Assembly: GCF_002858935.1 (NCBI RefSeq)
Contig: NZ_PJRT01000005.1
Span: forward strand, 1-64,000
From: Pantoea endophytica
GTDB lineage: Bacteria > Pseudomonadota > Gammaproteobacteria > Enterobacterales > Enterobacteriaceae
Reading direction: 5' to 3'
Length of the DNA: 64,000 nucleotides
How positions within the stretch are numbered: the stretch's first letter is position 1; each line of letters starts with the position of its first letter. The notes beneath the pieces are model-generated. The model was not told the DNA's origin. It worked only from the letters and a program-made list of their open reading frames with translations, and did no database searches. A program made the translations under genes and the position numbers. Below, piece by piece: positions 36,006-44,649 of the stretch.

Positions 36006-36497
36006 GAGAAGCCTGTAGGTTCAGAGTTATTTATATTGAAAAGACGTGGAAAGGTAATGCATTGCACTAGACGGAAAGTAATTTAACACCTTTTCAGACA
36101 AGCGGGTCAGGCCAAATAAGAGGGGTTTAACTTTTTCGACACAAAAATGCCTGAATAAATGAATAACTAAGCATTAAAAAAGAGCCACATATGGCGCATA
36201 TCCATGCATTGATTATGCACTTAATTGCATAAATTTTGATTTTATCCCTATTTTTCAGTTCTTTGATGGTCATCAAAAAGTGAATAAACTGTTATTTTTC
36301 CGCATTGACTTTGTTAACACACGCCACCACGATGAGTAAAACCCAGCTGGAAACCTCCATCATGAATTAGCGTTTTATTAATTTCGTTTTTCTTTCATCT
36401 ATTTAAACGTGCCTCTTTAAGGTTTAACCCATATTTGCCATTGATGCTTGCGGGCAGGCATCGTCATGCGTCTTTTCGCCAGACTGAAGGAATCATT
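36006..36497. other. Intergenic region between divergent glutamate dehydrogenase and permease genes
   Basis: 492 bp, AT-rich, no credible gene. It should hold both divergent promoters. TGCAT/ATGCA elements recur at about 36203-36231, giving weak overlapping inverted repeats. No operator can be assigned. Confidence 0.5.
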
Positions 36498-37925
36498 GTG
36501 TCTAACAAACCTACACAAGGGCAGATTCAGCCTGCTCGGGCTCACGACGCCCCGCAAAAACTGCAGCGAGGGCTGAGCGAACGCCATATTCAGATGATCG
36601 CGCTGGGCGGATCGATCGGTACCGGGCTGTTTATGGGCGCGGGACGCAATATTGCGGTAGCCGGAACCTCGATATTAATCATCTACCTATTGGTGGGTTT
36701 TTTTAGCTATATGGTGATGCGGGCAATGGGGGAAGTGCTGCTTAGTCGGCTCGACTATCGCTCGTTTGCCGATTTTGTCAGTGATTATCTCGGCCCCAAA
36801 GCCAGCTTCTTTCTCGGTTGGTCGTACTGGCTAAGTTGGGTGGTGACCTGCATCGCCGATGTGGTGGTATGCGGCGCGTATATGCAGTATTGGTTCCCGG
36901 AAATGTCGGCGTGGATACCCGCGCTGTTCACCCTCGGTATTTTGTGTCTGTTTAACATGTTGTCGGTGAAGGCTTTTGGTGAAGCTGAATTCTGGTTTGC
37001 GCTGATCAAAGTGATCACCATCATCGCGCTGATCATCACCGGCGGATGGATGATATTTACCGGCTGGACCTCGCCGGATGGCGTTAAAGCCTCGGTGCAC
37101 AACCTCACCGATCCTGCGGTGTTCATGCCGCATGGCATCACCGGTTTTCTGGCTGGTTTCCAGATCGCGATTTTCTCTTACACCGGCATTGAGCTGCTCG
37201 GCACCATGACGGCAGAAACGCGCGATCCCGAGAAAATTTTGCCGCGCGCGATCAACTCTCTGCCGCTGCGGATTGTGATTTTCTACTTGCTCTCGATGAT
37301 GGTGATCATCGCGGTGACGTCCTGGCAAGGGGTATCGCCGGATACCAGCCCGTTCGTGACGCTGTTTGCCAAAGCCGGCTTGCCTGCGGCGGCAGCGATC
37401 ATTAATTTCGTCGCACTCACCTCGGCGATGTCTTCCGCCAATAGCGGCGTCTACTCCAGCACCCGCATGCTATACGGCTTGTCCGTCGAGAAGCATGCCC
37501 ACTGGCAGTTTCGTATTCTTTCACGTACCACGCGTATCCCGCTGCGCAGCCTGCTGTTCTCCTGCTTCTGCATGCTGAGCGGCACCTTGCTGCTGTTCCT
37601 GGTGCCGAATGTGACAACACTGTTCACCATCGTTTCGACGCTGGCCGCCATTCTGGTGATCTATTGCTGGGGTATGATTCTGGTCTCTTATCTGGTGTAC
37701 CGCCGGCAGCGTCCGGATCTGCATCAAAAATCCAAATTCAAGATGCCCGGCGGCAGGATGATGGCGTGGGCGACGCTGATGTTCTTCCTGTTTTCAGTAG
37801 TGATCATGATATTTGATTCCGACACGCTCGCCGCGCTAGCCGCTTCGCCGGTGTGGTTCATTGCGCTGTGGCTGTGCTGGAAGATGAAGGAGAAGCGGAA
37901 AACGGCAGTGAAGGTCGCGGCATGA
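36498..37925 (+). CDS. cycA: Amino-acid permease, CycA-like (D-serine/D-alanine/glycine)
   Basis: A 475-residue protein from a GTG at 36498 (AAGGA 7 nt upstream); the open frame extends upstream without a ribosome site. It has twelve predicted helices. It closely follows the E. coli CycA pattern: LSERHIQMIALGGSIGTGLF, MRAMGEVLLS, FGEAEFWFALIKV, GFQIAIFSYTGIELLGTMTA, TRDPEKILPRAINSLPLRI, SSANSGVYSSTRMLYG. It imports small neutral amino acids with protons by family. The exact specificity could also be another member of the same subfamily. It ends 8 bp from a convergent ROK regulator gene. Confidence 0.85.
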   Translation: MSNKPTQGQIQPARAHDAPQKLQRGLSERHIQMIALGGSIGTGLFMGAGRNIAVAGTSILIIYLLVGFFSYMVMRAMGEVLLSRLDYRSFADFVSDYLGPKASFFLGWSYWLSWVVTCIADVVVCGAYMQYWFPEMSAWIPALFTLGILCLFNMLSVKAFGEAEFWFALIKVITIIALIITGGWMIFTGWTSPDGVKASVHNLTDPAVFMPHGITGFLAGFQIAIFSYTGIELLGTMTAETRDPEKILPRAINSLPLRIVIFYLLSMMVIIAVTSWQGVSPDTSPFVTLFAKAGLPAAAAIINFVALTSAMSSANSGVYSSTRMLYGLSVEKHAHWQFRILSRTTRIPLRSLLFSCFCMLSGTLLLFLVPNVTTLFTIVSTLAAILVIYCWGMILVSYLVYRRQRPDLHQKSKFKMPGGRMMAWATLMFFLFSVVIMIFDSDTLAALAASPVWFIALWLCWKMKEKRKTAVKVAA

Positions 37926-37933
37926 TCAGGCCG

Positions 37934-39103
37934 CTACTTCATCAACACGTTAAACTGTGGATTGAACTCGTCGAAAATCGGCAGCGCGGCGGCACCCAGC
38001 GCGGCGGTATCGCTGCCGGTCATACCGATCTTTACGCGTGTTCTGGTGAGGTAGCGACCGCGCACCGACTGATAGAGCGGCGGCAGTCGACGCATGATTT
38101 TATCCAGCAGCACCGCAGGCATCATGCCGCCGATTATCACGCTTTCGGCATCGAAGATGCATTCCAGCAGGTTAATCGCCTGACGCAGCGGCGTTAACAC
38201 GGTATCGATCCATTTATCGAACAGCGCCGGATCGACTTCCAGCAAATCTTCCGGCAAAGCGGTCATCGGATCGAGCCCGCAAAACTCGTACGCCGCCTGC
38301 AGTGAAACATAGCGTTCTAAACAGCCGTGATTGCCGCAGTAACATTCGCGTCCGCCCGGCTCCACCACCACATGCCCGACTTCGCCGGCATTATGCGCAT
38401 GGCCGCTATAGACGTGGCCATCCATGATGATGCCAGCGCCCAAACCGGTGCCGATGTAGAGATAGACAAACGAATTGAGCTGACGCGCGACGCCATGAAA
38501 GCGCTCACCAATTGCTGCCACCGTGGCATCGTTTTCCAACGTCACCGGCACGCCGCTCATCGCGGCGAGTTTGGCTTCGATATCCACCTGTTCCCAGCCG
38601 TGCAGCGTGGTCGGCCCCATCGACGAGATGCCCTCAACACCAAACGGACCGGGCATCACCACGCCAATGCCCAGCACTTTCTGCCAGCGATCGCCCAGCT
38701 GCGTTTTAATTTCGCTGAGCACATCGGCGATGCGCGCTAATGTGGCATCCGGCTGGGGTTTTTGTACCAGAATCAGGCGGCGAAAATGAATTTCGCCGGT
38801 GAGATCCACCAGCACAATCAGCAGCGTTTGGTGATCAAGATGGATGCCGATCGAAAAGGCGCTGGCGGGATTAAGCGTCACCGGAATTGCCGGTTGCCCG
38901 CGTCCTTGTTTGCGCGGCGCGCGGCTGGTGAGCAGTTCGGCCTGCTCCAGCTCCGCCACAATATTCGACACGGTTTGCGGCGTCAGCGCGGTGAGACGAG
39001 CCAGCTCGGCGCGGGTCAATTCGCCGTGCAGGCGAATAGCTTCAATGATCACGCGGCGATTGTGCGCCCGTGCGTGTTCCAGATTGGTTCCCGACGTTTT
39101 CAC
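37934..39103 (-). CDS. ROK family transcriptional regulator (Mlc/NagC type)
   Basis: 389 residues from a GTG at 39103 preceded by AAGGGA; an ORF extension of 22 codons has no ribosome site. The winged HTH (about 15-75) includes LTRAELARLTALTPQTVSNI. The ROK domain has LENDATVAAIGERFHG, GTGLGAGIIMDG, HAHNAGEVGHVVVEPGGREC and the zinc motif CYCGNHGCLERY. It should respond to a sugar or PTS component, but no sugar gene lies next to it. Its natural target operon may have been lost or lie elsewhere. Confidence 0.9.
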   Translation of the reverse strand: MKTSGTNLEHARAHNRRVIIEAIRLHGELTRAELARLTALTPQTVSNIVAELEQAELLTSRAPRKQGRGQPAIPVTLNPASAFSIGIHLDHQTLLIVLVDLTGEIHFRRLILVQKPQPDATLARIADVLSEIKTQLGDRWQKVLGIGVVMPGPFGVEGISSMGPTTLHGWEQVDIEAKLAAMSGVPVTLENDATVAAIGERFHGVARQLNSFVYLYIGTGLGAGIIMDGHVYSGHAHNAGEVGHVVVEPGGRECYCGNHGCLERYVSLQAAYEFCGLDPMTALPEDLLEVDPALFDKWIDTVLTPLRQAINLLECIFDAESVIIGGMMPAVLLDKIMRRLPPLYQSVRGRYLTRTRVKIGMTGSDTAALGAAALPIFDEFNPQFNVLMK

Positions 39104-39566
39104 CTTGATCCCTTCCCTTTCGTCACCTGCGCTGCGAATAGCCGCATCAATATCCCTGATCGTACACACATTTTACAACCCTTTCAGGCAGGTGAATGGT
39201 TGAGGCGGGGATGTCGATAATTTTAACCCTTGGTGACCATCCCAACGCTTATTTGATAAAAAACCAACCTGACACGGCTACCAGGCCAATTAACAACGAT
39301 GCGAAAACCGCGCCTGTTACGAATGAATGAGTTGTCGTCTGAAATAATTGATGAACGGGCATGGCGCTGTATTTGTATTTGGTTAATCCCAGCAGTGGAT
39401 GTTGCTGGTACAGCTAATTTTCCGTTTAATAGCCCACTTCATAATTTAAACATATCCATCCGGGGGCTTGCAGGAGACAGAGTTGAAGCAAAACGCTTCT
39501 GCCGCCCCTAAGTCTTGACCGCTCCACCCTTGCAGTTCAGAGCCGTCACGCTAAATTAATGTTTTA
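39104..39566. other. Intergenic region, no gene supported
   Basis: 463 bp upstream of the ROK regulator and downstream of the TetR gene. It contains only short ORFs without ribosome sites. It may carry the ROK gene promoter near 39130-39200. Confidence 0.5.
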
Positions 39567-40148
39567 TCAGCATGTCAGTATGTTTCTATGGATAAAATCG
39601 TCGATATCTTCCTTCGCCTGCTCTACTAAGCCTTTAGATGGCAGGGTTAAGATCTGCTCACTATAACCAAACAGCATTGCATCCAACTGGCGCGCTACGC
39701 GGTGCACATCAACAATTCGGAACGACTGCTCGTCCATGCCTGTCTGGATAATGTTTGCCAGAACCTCATGCCACTCATCCAGAAAGGTTTGCATCAGACT
39801 CGCGTAAGCTTCGTCATGAGTAGAGAGTAACCATAAGGAACCATATAATTTACGGGTCGGGTCGGGGGCATCGGTAATCATCCCGTTAATAAATTCCTGC
39901 AATTTTTGCCTGGCGGATAAAGGCTGAATGATGAAACGAAATTCCTTGATTTCTGCATTGATAAAACTTGTTACTGCCGCGAGACTCAGCGACTGCCAGT
40001 CTTTAAAATAATGGTAAATATGGCTTCGTGACAGGCCCAGATACTCTGTCACATCTCGCGTTTTAACCTTATCAATACCCTTCTCTGTAAATAACTCAAT
40101 AACCGCATTTAGAATTTTCTCTTTCATTAGCTCAGATTTAGCGTTCAT
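39567..40148 (-). CDS. TetR family transcriptional regulator
   Basis: A 193-residue protein; GAGGTAAGAG precedes the ATG. The N-terminal HTH spans about 8-55: VIELFTEKGIDKVKTRDVTE, LSRSHIYHYFKDWQSL. The C-terminal ligand domain is helical and unremarkable. It is divergent from a membrane-protein/RND-pump operon. The gap carries an 18-bp perfect palindrome and a second related site, so it very likely represses itself and the pump. Confidence 0.92.
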   Translation of the reverse strand: MNAKSELMKEKILNAVIELFTEKGIDKVKTRDVTEYLGLSRSHIYHYFKDWQSLSLAAVTSFINAEIKEFRFIIQPLSARQKLQEFINGMITDAPDPTRKLYGSLWLLSTHDEAYASLMQTFLDEWHEVLANIIQTGMDEQSFRIVDVHRVARQLDAMLFGYSEQILTLPSKGLVEQAKEDIDDFIHRNILTC

Positions 40149-40165
40149 CTCTTACCTCAGTTGAC

Positions 40166-40183
40166 TTTGAGCAATTGCTCAAA
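40166..40183. promoter_or_regulatory. TetR operator candidate 1
   Basis: Perfect 18-bp palindrome TTTGAGCAATTGCTCAAA, 18 bp upstream of the TetR start. Confidence 0.75.
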
Positions 40184-40198
40184 TAACATATAACATTA

Positions 40199-40214
40199 TT
40201 GAGCACTTGCTCTA
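40199..40214. promoter_or_regulatory. TetR operator candidate 2
   Basis: TTGAGCACTTGCTCTA repeats the GAGCA...TGCTC core of candidate 1, 33 bp away, upstream of the pump operon. Confidence 0.65.
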
Positions 40215-40234
40215 TTTTAACAGAAGTACCACTC

Positions 40235-41125
40235 ATGAACACTGAAAATATAAAGGCTATCTCCCCGACCACAAGCGCCTCCGGCACGCTGAAATCACTG
40301 GCTAACCGCTACCGCAAAAAGCTGTTCTTTACTTTTTTATTGGTCGTTGCCGAAAACGTCACTTATCTGTTGTATCCGATCCTGGCTGGCGTCTCCATTA
40401 ACGCCATCATGTCCGGGCAGACGATAAATGCGATGCTCTATGGCGTATTGATCTTATTTATCTGGTGTCTGGGTGCAGCGCGCAGAAGCGTTGATACCCG
40501 CACTTTTGCCAGGATTTATGCGGCCCTGGCCGTATCCGTGATTAAGACTCAACGTAAAAATAACTTTAATCATTCAACCGTTGCAGCACGGGTAGTGTTG
40601 TCGAGAGAGTTTGTTGATTTTTTTGAACTGCACTTTCCTATGCTCATCACTTCGCTGTTTTCGATGATGGGTGCCGCAGTAATGTTGCTGATTATCGAAT
40701 TCTGGGCGGGTATTGCCTGTTTGGTCATCCTGGCTTTACTGGCCTGTTTCCTGCCTGGTTTTGCCCGTAAAAATGAAGTGCTCTATAACAAACTCAATAA
40801 TCGGCTGGAAAAAGAGGTTGATTTTGTTAGCAGGGCGACATCGTTATCTTTACAGCGACATTACTCCACGCTAGCCAGATTACGCATACGCCTCTCCGAT
40901 CGCGAGGCAATGGGATATCTGTCAATCGGCGTGCTTGTCGCCATGCTATTTAGTCTGACCATTATCTGGATGACGCATACAACGGGGATCAGTGCCGGGC
41001 ACATTTATTCGGTCATGACCTATATGTGGATGTTCGCTACCAGCCTGGATAATGGCCCTCAACTGCTGGAGAAATACTCCCAGCTGAGTGATATCGGCCG
41101 CCGCGTCCATACGGAACAAATCTGA
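40235..41125 (+). CDS. ABC-type six-helix membrane domain protein without ATPase
   Basis: 296 residues from the ATG at 40235; 12 further codons upstream overlap the operator and are discarded. It has predicted helices at about 32-55, 65-85, 145-170, 170-190, 235-255 and 260-285, resembling the transmembrane domain of exporter-type ABC proteins (ABC_membrane_3-like). There is no Walker A, signature or Walker B, so it cannot hydrolyse ATP itself. It occupies the position where a membrane-fusion protein is normally found, between the TetR repressor and the RND pump, 46 bp before the pump start. Its function with the pump is unknown. Confidence 0.8.
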   Translation: MNTENIKAISPTTSASGTLKSLANRYRKKLFFTFLLVVAENVTYLLYPILAGVSINAIMSGQTINAMLYGVLILFIWCLGAARRSVDTRTFARIYAALAVSVIKTQRKNNFNHSTVAARVVLSREFVDFFELHFPMLITSLFSMMGAAVMLLIIEFWAGIACLVILALLACFLPGFARKNEVLYNKLNNRLEKEVDFVSRATSLSLQRHYSTLARLRIRLSDREAMGYLSIGVLVAMLFSLTIIWMTHTTGISAGHIYSVMTYMWMFATSLDNGPQLLEKYSQLSDIGRRVHTEQI

Positions 41126-41171
41126 TCCTAACGCACACTGCAAATTTTACTGCTTATTCCCGGATATTCCG

Positions 41172-44100
41172 ATGCCGCAATTTTTTATTGAAAGGCCTGT
41201 TTTTGCATGGGTTATCGCCCTGTTTATTGTACTGGCAGGCATAATTGCCATTCCGCGGTTGCCCGTGGCGCAGTACCCCGCTGTGGCTCCTCCGAGCGTC
41301 AGCATTACGGTGACCTATCCCGGCGCCACGCCAGCAACGATGAATGAGTCGGTCATTTCGTTGATCGAGAGAGAAATCTCCAGCGTTGACGACATCCTCT
41401 ACTTCGAGTCTTCAAGTGATACGTCAGGCACTGCCAGCATTACAGTGACCTTTAAACCCGGAACGGACATCAAGCTCGCTCAGGTTGATGTGCAGAACAA
41501 AATCAAGGTGGTTGAATCCCGGCTGCCGCTGACCGTACGTCAGAACGGTCTGAACGTGGAGGCGGCCAACGCGGGATTTCTGATGATCGTCGGGTTGCGC
41601 TCGCCCTCGGGTCGATTCAGCGAACAGGACCTGAGCGACTATTTTGCGCGTAACGTTTTTGAGGAACTACGCCGCGTGCCAGGCGTTGGCAAAGTACAGC
41701 TGTTCGGCGCTGAGAAAGCAATGCGCGTATGGCTGGACCCGGTCAAACTATTTAACTATAAGCTCTCGGTCAGCGACGTTACCACCGCGCTAAGCCAGCA
41801 GAACGCCCAGGTCTCGCCGGGCAGAATCGGCGATGAACCGGCGCAGCCCGGACAAGCTGTGACCTACCCGCTTAACGTACGAGGGCAGCTCAGTTCTGAG
41901 GAAGAGTTCCGCAACATTACGCTTAAGGCGCTAAGTAACGGTTCGCGCGTCCGGCTGGCTGACGTGGCGCGCGTGGAACAGGGTCTACAGAGCTACGCGT
42001 ACGCGATTCGTGAAAACGGCCATGCGGCTACTGCCGCAGCGATCCAGCTGATGCCGGGTGCCAATGCCGTCAGCACAGCGGAGGGCGTGCGTTCTCGGCT
42101 AAATGAACTCTCAACGGTGCTGCCGCAGGGCATGGCGTTCTCGGTGCCGTTTGATACCGCGCCGTTTGTGAAGCTGTCGATTGAGAAAGTCATCCACACT
42201 TTTATTGAAGCCATGGTGCTGGTATTCCTGGTGATGCTGCTATTTCTGCAGAATCTGCGCTACACCTTTATTCCGGCAATTGTCGCGCCGGTGGCGCTGC
42301 TCGGCACTTTTACCGTAATGCTGATGAGCGGATTTTCCATTAATGTGCTGACCATGTTTGGCATGGTGCTGGCTATCGGCATCATTGTTGACGATGCGAT
42401 TGTGGTAGTGGAGAGCGTTGAGCGCCTGATGGCTGAAAAAGGCCTGTCGCCAAAAGAAGCAACACGTGAGTCGATGCGCGAGATTACACCAGCGATTATC
42501 GGTATTACGCTGGTGCTTACCGCCGTATTTATTCCCATGGGATTCGCCACCGGCTCGGTTGGCGTCATCTATCGGCAGTTCACACTTTCGATGGCTGTTT
42601 CCATTTTGGTCTCGGCTTTTCTTGCGCTGACGATGACCCCTGCACTGTGTGCTTCCCTGCTGAAGCCGATTGCGCAGCACGGCGTAGAAAAGAAAGGCTT
42701 TGCAGGCGTGTTTAACCGCCGCTTCAGTGCCCTAACGACAAGCTATGAGCGGGCATTGCACGCCACGCTGCGCCGTGGCGGCCGCGTCATGCTGATTTAT
42801 GCCATGCTGAGTGCGGTGATTTTTGCTGCCTATCTGGCGCTGCCTTCATCCTTTATCCCTGAAGACGATCAGGGCTACTTTATGACGTCGATCCAGTTGC
42901 CGTCAGATGCCACACAAGAAAGAACCCGTCATGTGGTTGATCGGCTTGAAAAAACGATCATGGAAAGGCCCGGCATTGCCAGTAATATCTCCATCTTTGG
43001 CTTTGGTTTTTCCGGATCCGGTCCGAACACCGCGATGGCCTTTACCACCCTGAAAGAATGGGGCGAACGGCAAGGCGCAACCGCTGATGGTGAAGCAAAA
43101 TTTGTCCAGACGAAGATGAATGACGATCCCGCCGCCACGGTAATGAGCCTGATGCCGCCCGCGATTTCTGATATGGGGACTTCATCGGGTTTTGATCTCT
43201 ACCTCGAAGATCGTGCCGGCCGCGGTTTTGCAGCATTGTTGCAGACAGCCTCAGAGCTAACGGAGAAAGCCAATAACAGTGGCGTGGTCAGTGATGTCTA
43301 CATTGAGGGTTTACCTGCGGGTGTAAGTGCCACTCTTGAGGTAGATAGAGAAAAAGCGCAGGCAATGGGCGTCAGCTTTGACGACATTAATCAGATGCTG
43401 TCAGTCGCGATTGGCTCAAACTACGTCAATGACTACGTAGATAACGGGCGAGTACAACAGGTTATTGTGCAGGCGGACTCCCGTTACCGTATGCAGCTGG
43501 CAGATTTACTCAAGCTTTACGTCAGGAATGCCTCGGGTGAGATGGTGCCGCTGTCGGCCTTTATCTCGACGGACTGGACCCAGTCGCCGCAGCAGCTCAG
43601 TCGTTATCAGGGCTATCCGGCGATTAAAATCACTGGCAGCGCCGCTGCTGGTTACTCCAGCGGGGCAGCGATGGCTGAAATGGACCGACTTGCCGCTTCT
43701 CTTCCAGCAGGCTATTACGCCGAGTGGACTGGCACCTCGCTGCAGGAACGTAGCTCAGCGGCTCAAATGCCGCTGCTGATCGCCTTATCCGTTCTTATTG
43801 TTTTCCTGGTGCTTGCCGCGCTGTATGAGAGCTGGTCAGTACCGCTTTCAGTAATACTTGTCGTTCCGCTGGGTATGGCTGGCGCTCTACTGGCGGTATT
43901 TCTCGCAGGTATGTCCAACGATGTTTTTTTCAAGGTCGGTATGATCACACTAATCGGGCTTTCAACCAAAAACGCCATCCTCATTGTAGAGTTTGCGCGA
44001 CAACTTTATGCGCAGGGTGAACCGCTGCTTGAGGCAACGAAGCAAGCAGCCCGACTACGCCTGCGGCCAATTATCATGACGTCACTGGCTTTTACTCTTG

Positions 44101-44288
44101 GTGTGGTTCCCCTGATGATGGCAAACGGTGCCAGTAAGAGCACCCAGAATGCGATTGGCACAGGCGTGTTCGGCGGGATGCTTAGCGGTACGCTGCTGGC
44201 CATCTTCTTTGTGCCCGTATTTTTTGTGATTATCACATCGGCTGTGCAAAAACTTAGCGGCTTGCTGAAAAGGGTAAATAAAGGCTGA
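41172..44288 (+). CDS. RND multidrug efflux permease (AcrB/HAE1 family)
   Basis: A 1,038-residue protein; the start at MPQFFIERPVFAW matches AcrB-type N-termini, and the 28-codon upstream extension overlaps the preceding gene. It has twelve helices and two large periplasmic loops. The proton-relay aspartates are in GIIVDDAIVVVESVER in helix 4. LPVAQYP, GFGFSGSGPNTAMAF and FARQLYAQG are family-like. It should export drugs or solvents through a TolC-type channel and needs a periplasmic adaptor, which is absent from this operon and must be supplied in trans. It is probably controlled by the divergent TetR regulator. Confidence 0.93.
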   Translation: MPQFFIERPVFAWVIALFIVLAGIIAIPRLPVAQYPAVAPPSVSITVTYPGATPATMNESVISLIEREISSVDDILYFESSSDTSGTASITVTFKPGTDIKLAQVDVQNKIKVVESRLPLTVRQNGLNVEAANAGFLMIVGLRSPSGRFSEQDLSDYFARNVFEELRRVPGVGKVQLFGAEKAMRVWLDPVKLFNYKLSVSDVTTALSQQNAQVSPGRIGDEPAQPGQAVTYPLNVRGQLSSEEEFRNITLKALSNGSRVRLADVARVEQGLQSYAYAIRENGHAATAAAIQLMPGANAVSTAEGVRSRLNELSTVLPQGMAFSVPFDTAPFVKLSIEKVIHTFIEAMVLVFLVMLLFLQNLRYTFIPAIVAPVALLGTFTVMLMSGFSINVLTMFGMVLAIGIIVDDAIVVVESVERLMAEKGLSPKEATRESMREITPAIIGITLVLTAVFIPMGFATGSVGVIYRQFTLSMAVSILVSAFLALTMTPALCASLLKPIAQHGVEKKGFAGVFNRRFSALTTSYERALHATLRRGGRVMLIYAMLSAVIFAAYLALPSSFIPEDDQGYFMTSIQLPSDATQERTRHVVDRLEKTIMERPGIASNISIFGFGFSGSGPNTAMAFTTLKEWGERQGATADGEAKFVQTKMNDDPAATVMSLMPPAISDMGTSSGFDLYLEDRAGRGFAALLQTASELTEKANNSGVVSDVYIEGLPAGVSATLEVDREKAQAMGVSFDDINQMLSVAIGSNYVNDYVDNGRVQQVIVQADSRYRMQLADLLKLYVRNASGEMVPLSAFISTDWTQSPQQLSRYQGYPAIKITGSAAAGYSSGAAMAEMDRLAASLPAGYYAEWTGTSLQERSSAAQMPLLIALSVLIVFLVLAALYESWSVPLSVILVVPLGMAGALLAVFLAGMSNDVFFKVGMITLIGLSTKNAILIVEFARQLYAQGEPLLEATKQAARLRLRPIIMTSLAFTLGVVPLMMANGASKSTQNAIGTGVFGGMLSGTLLAIFFVPVFFVIITSAVQKLSGLLKRVNKG

Positions 44289-44381
44289 ATGCTAAGCCCA
44301 GGCAATCCTGAGTTGATTGCATTGCCATTCATCGACAATGTTAATAAACCCTGCTTTAAACGCGACGACCCACTTTTCGCT

Positions 44382-44416
44382 CATAGTGGACGCTGTCATG
44401 CACAGCGTCCACTATG
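44382..44416. repeat. Perfect 15-bp inverted repeat after the RND gene
   Basis: CATAGTGGACGCTGT and its exact complement around a 5-base loop. No T run follows, so it is not a standard terminator. It may be an mRNA 3' stem or a small repeat element. Confidence 0.6.
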
Positions 44417-44649
44417 GCAGGAGCGGACATTGTTGGCATCGTGATTATTGTTCACTGAGCAGTTCATATTTCGGTAATACCCGGCCATCGTCACTGACAA
44501 GGTATTTAGCGCCATCTCAGCGACCCATCCTTAACAGGAAGAGCCACAGAGTAAGCTTGCCTAAGGCTGTTTTCACACGGAGTCGAACGAAAAGAATTCA
44601 AACAATGCGGGGCCCAGATTAAATAAGAGCCCCAATGTAAATGAAAATA

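Noticed and set aside
39299..39511. 70-codon plus-strand ORF between the ROK regulator and TetR
   Set aside because: No ribosome site and no protein-like pattern.
44608..44634. Terminator for the chemoreceptor gene (GGGGC / GCCCC arms)
   Set aside because: Imperfect stem, long loop and no T run on the minus strand.
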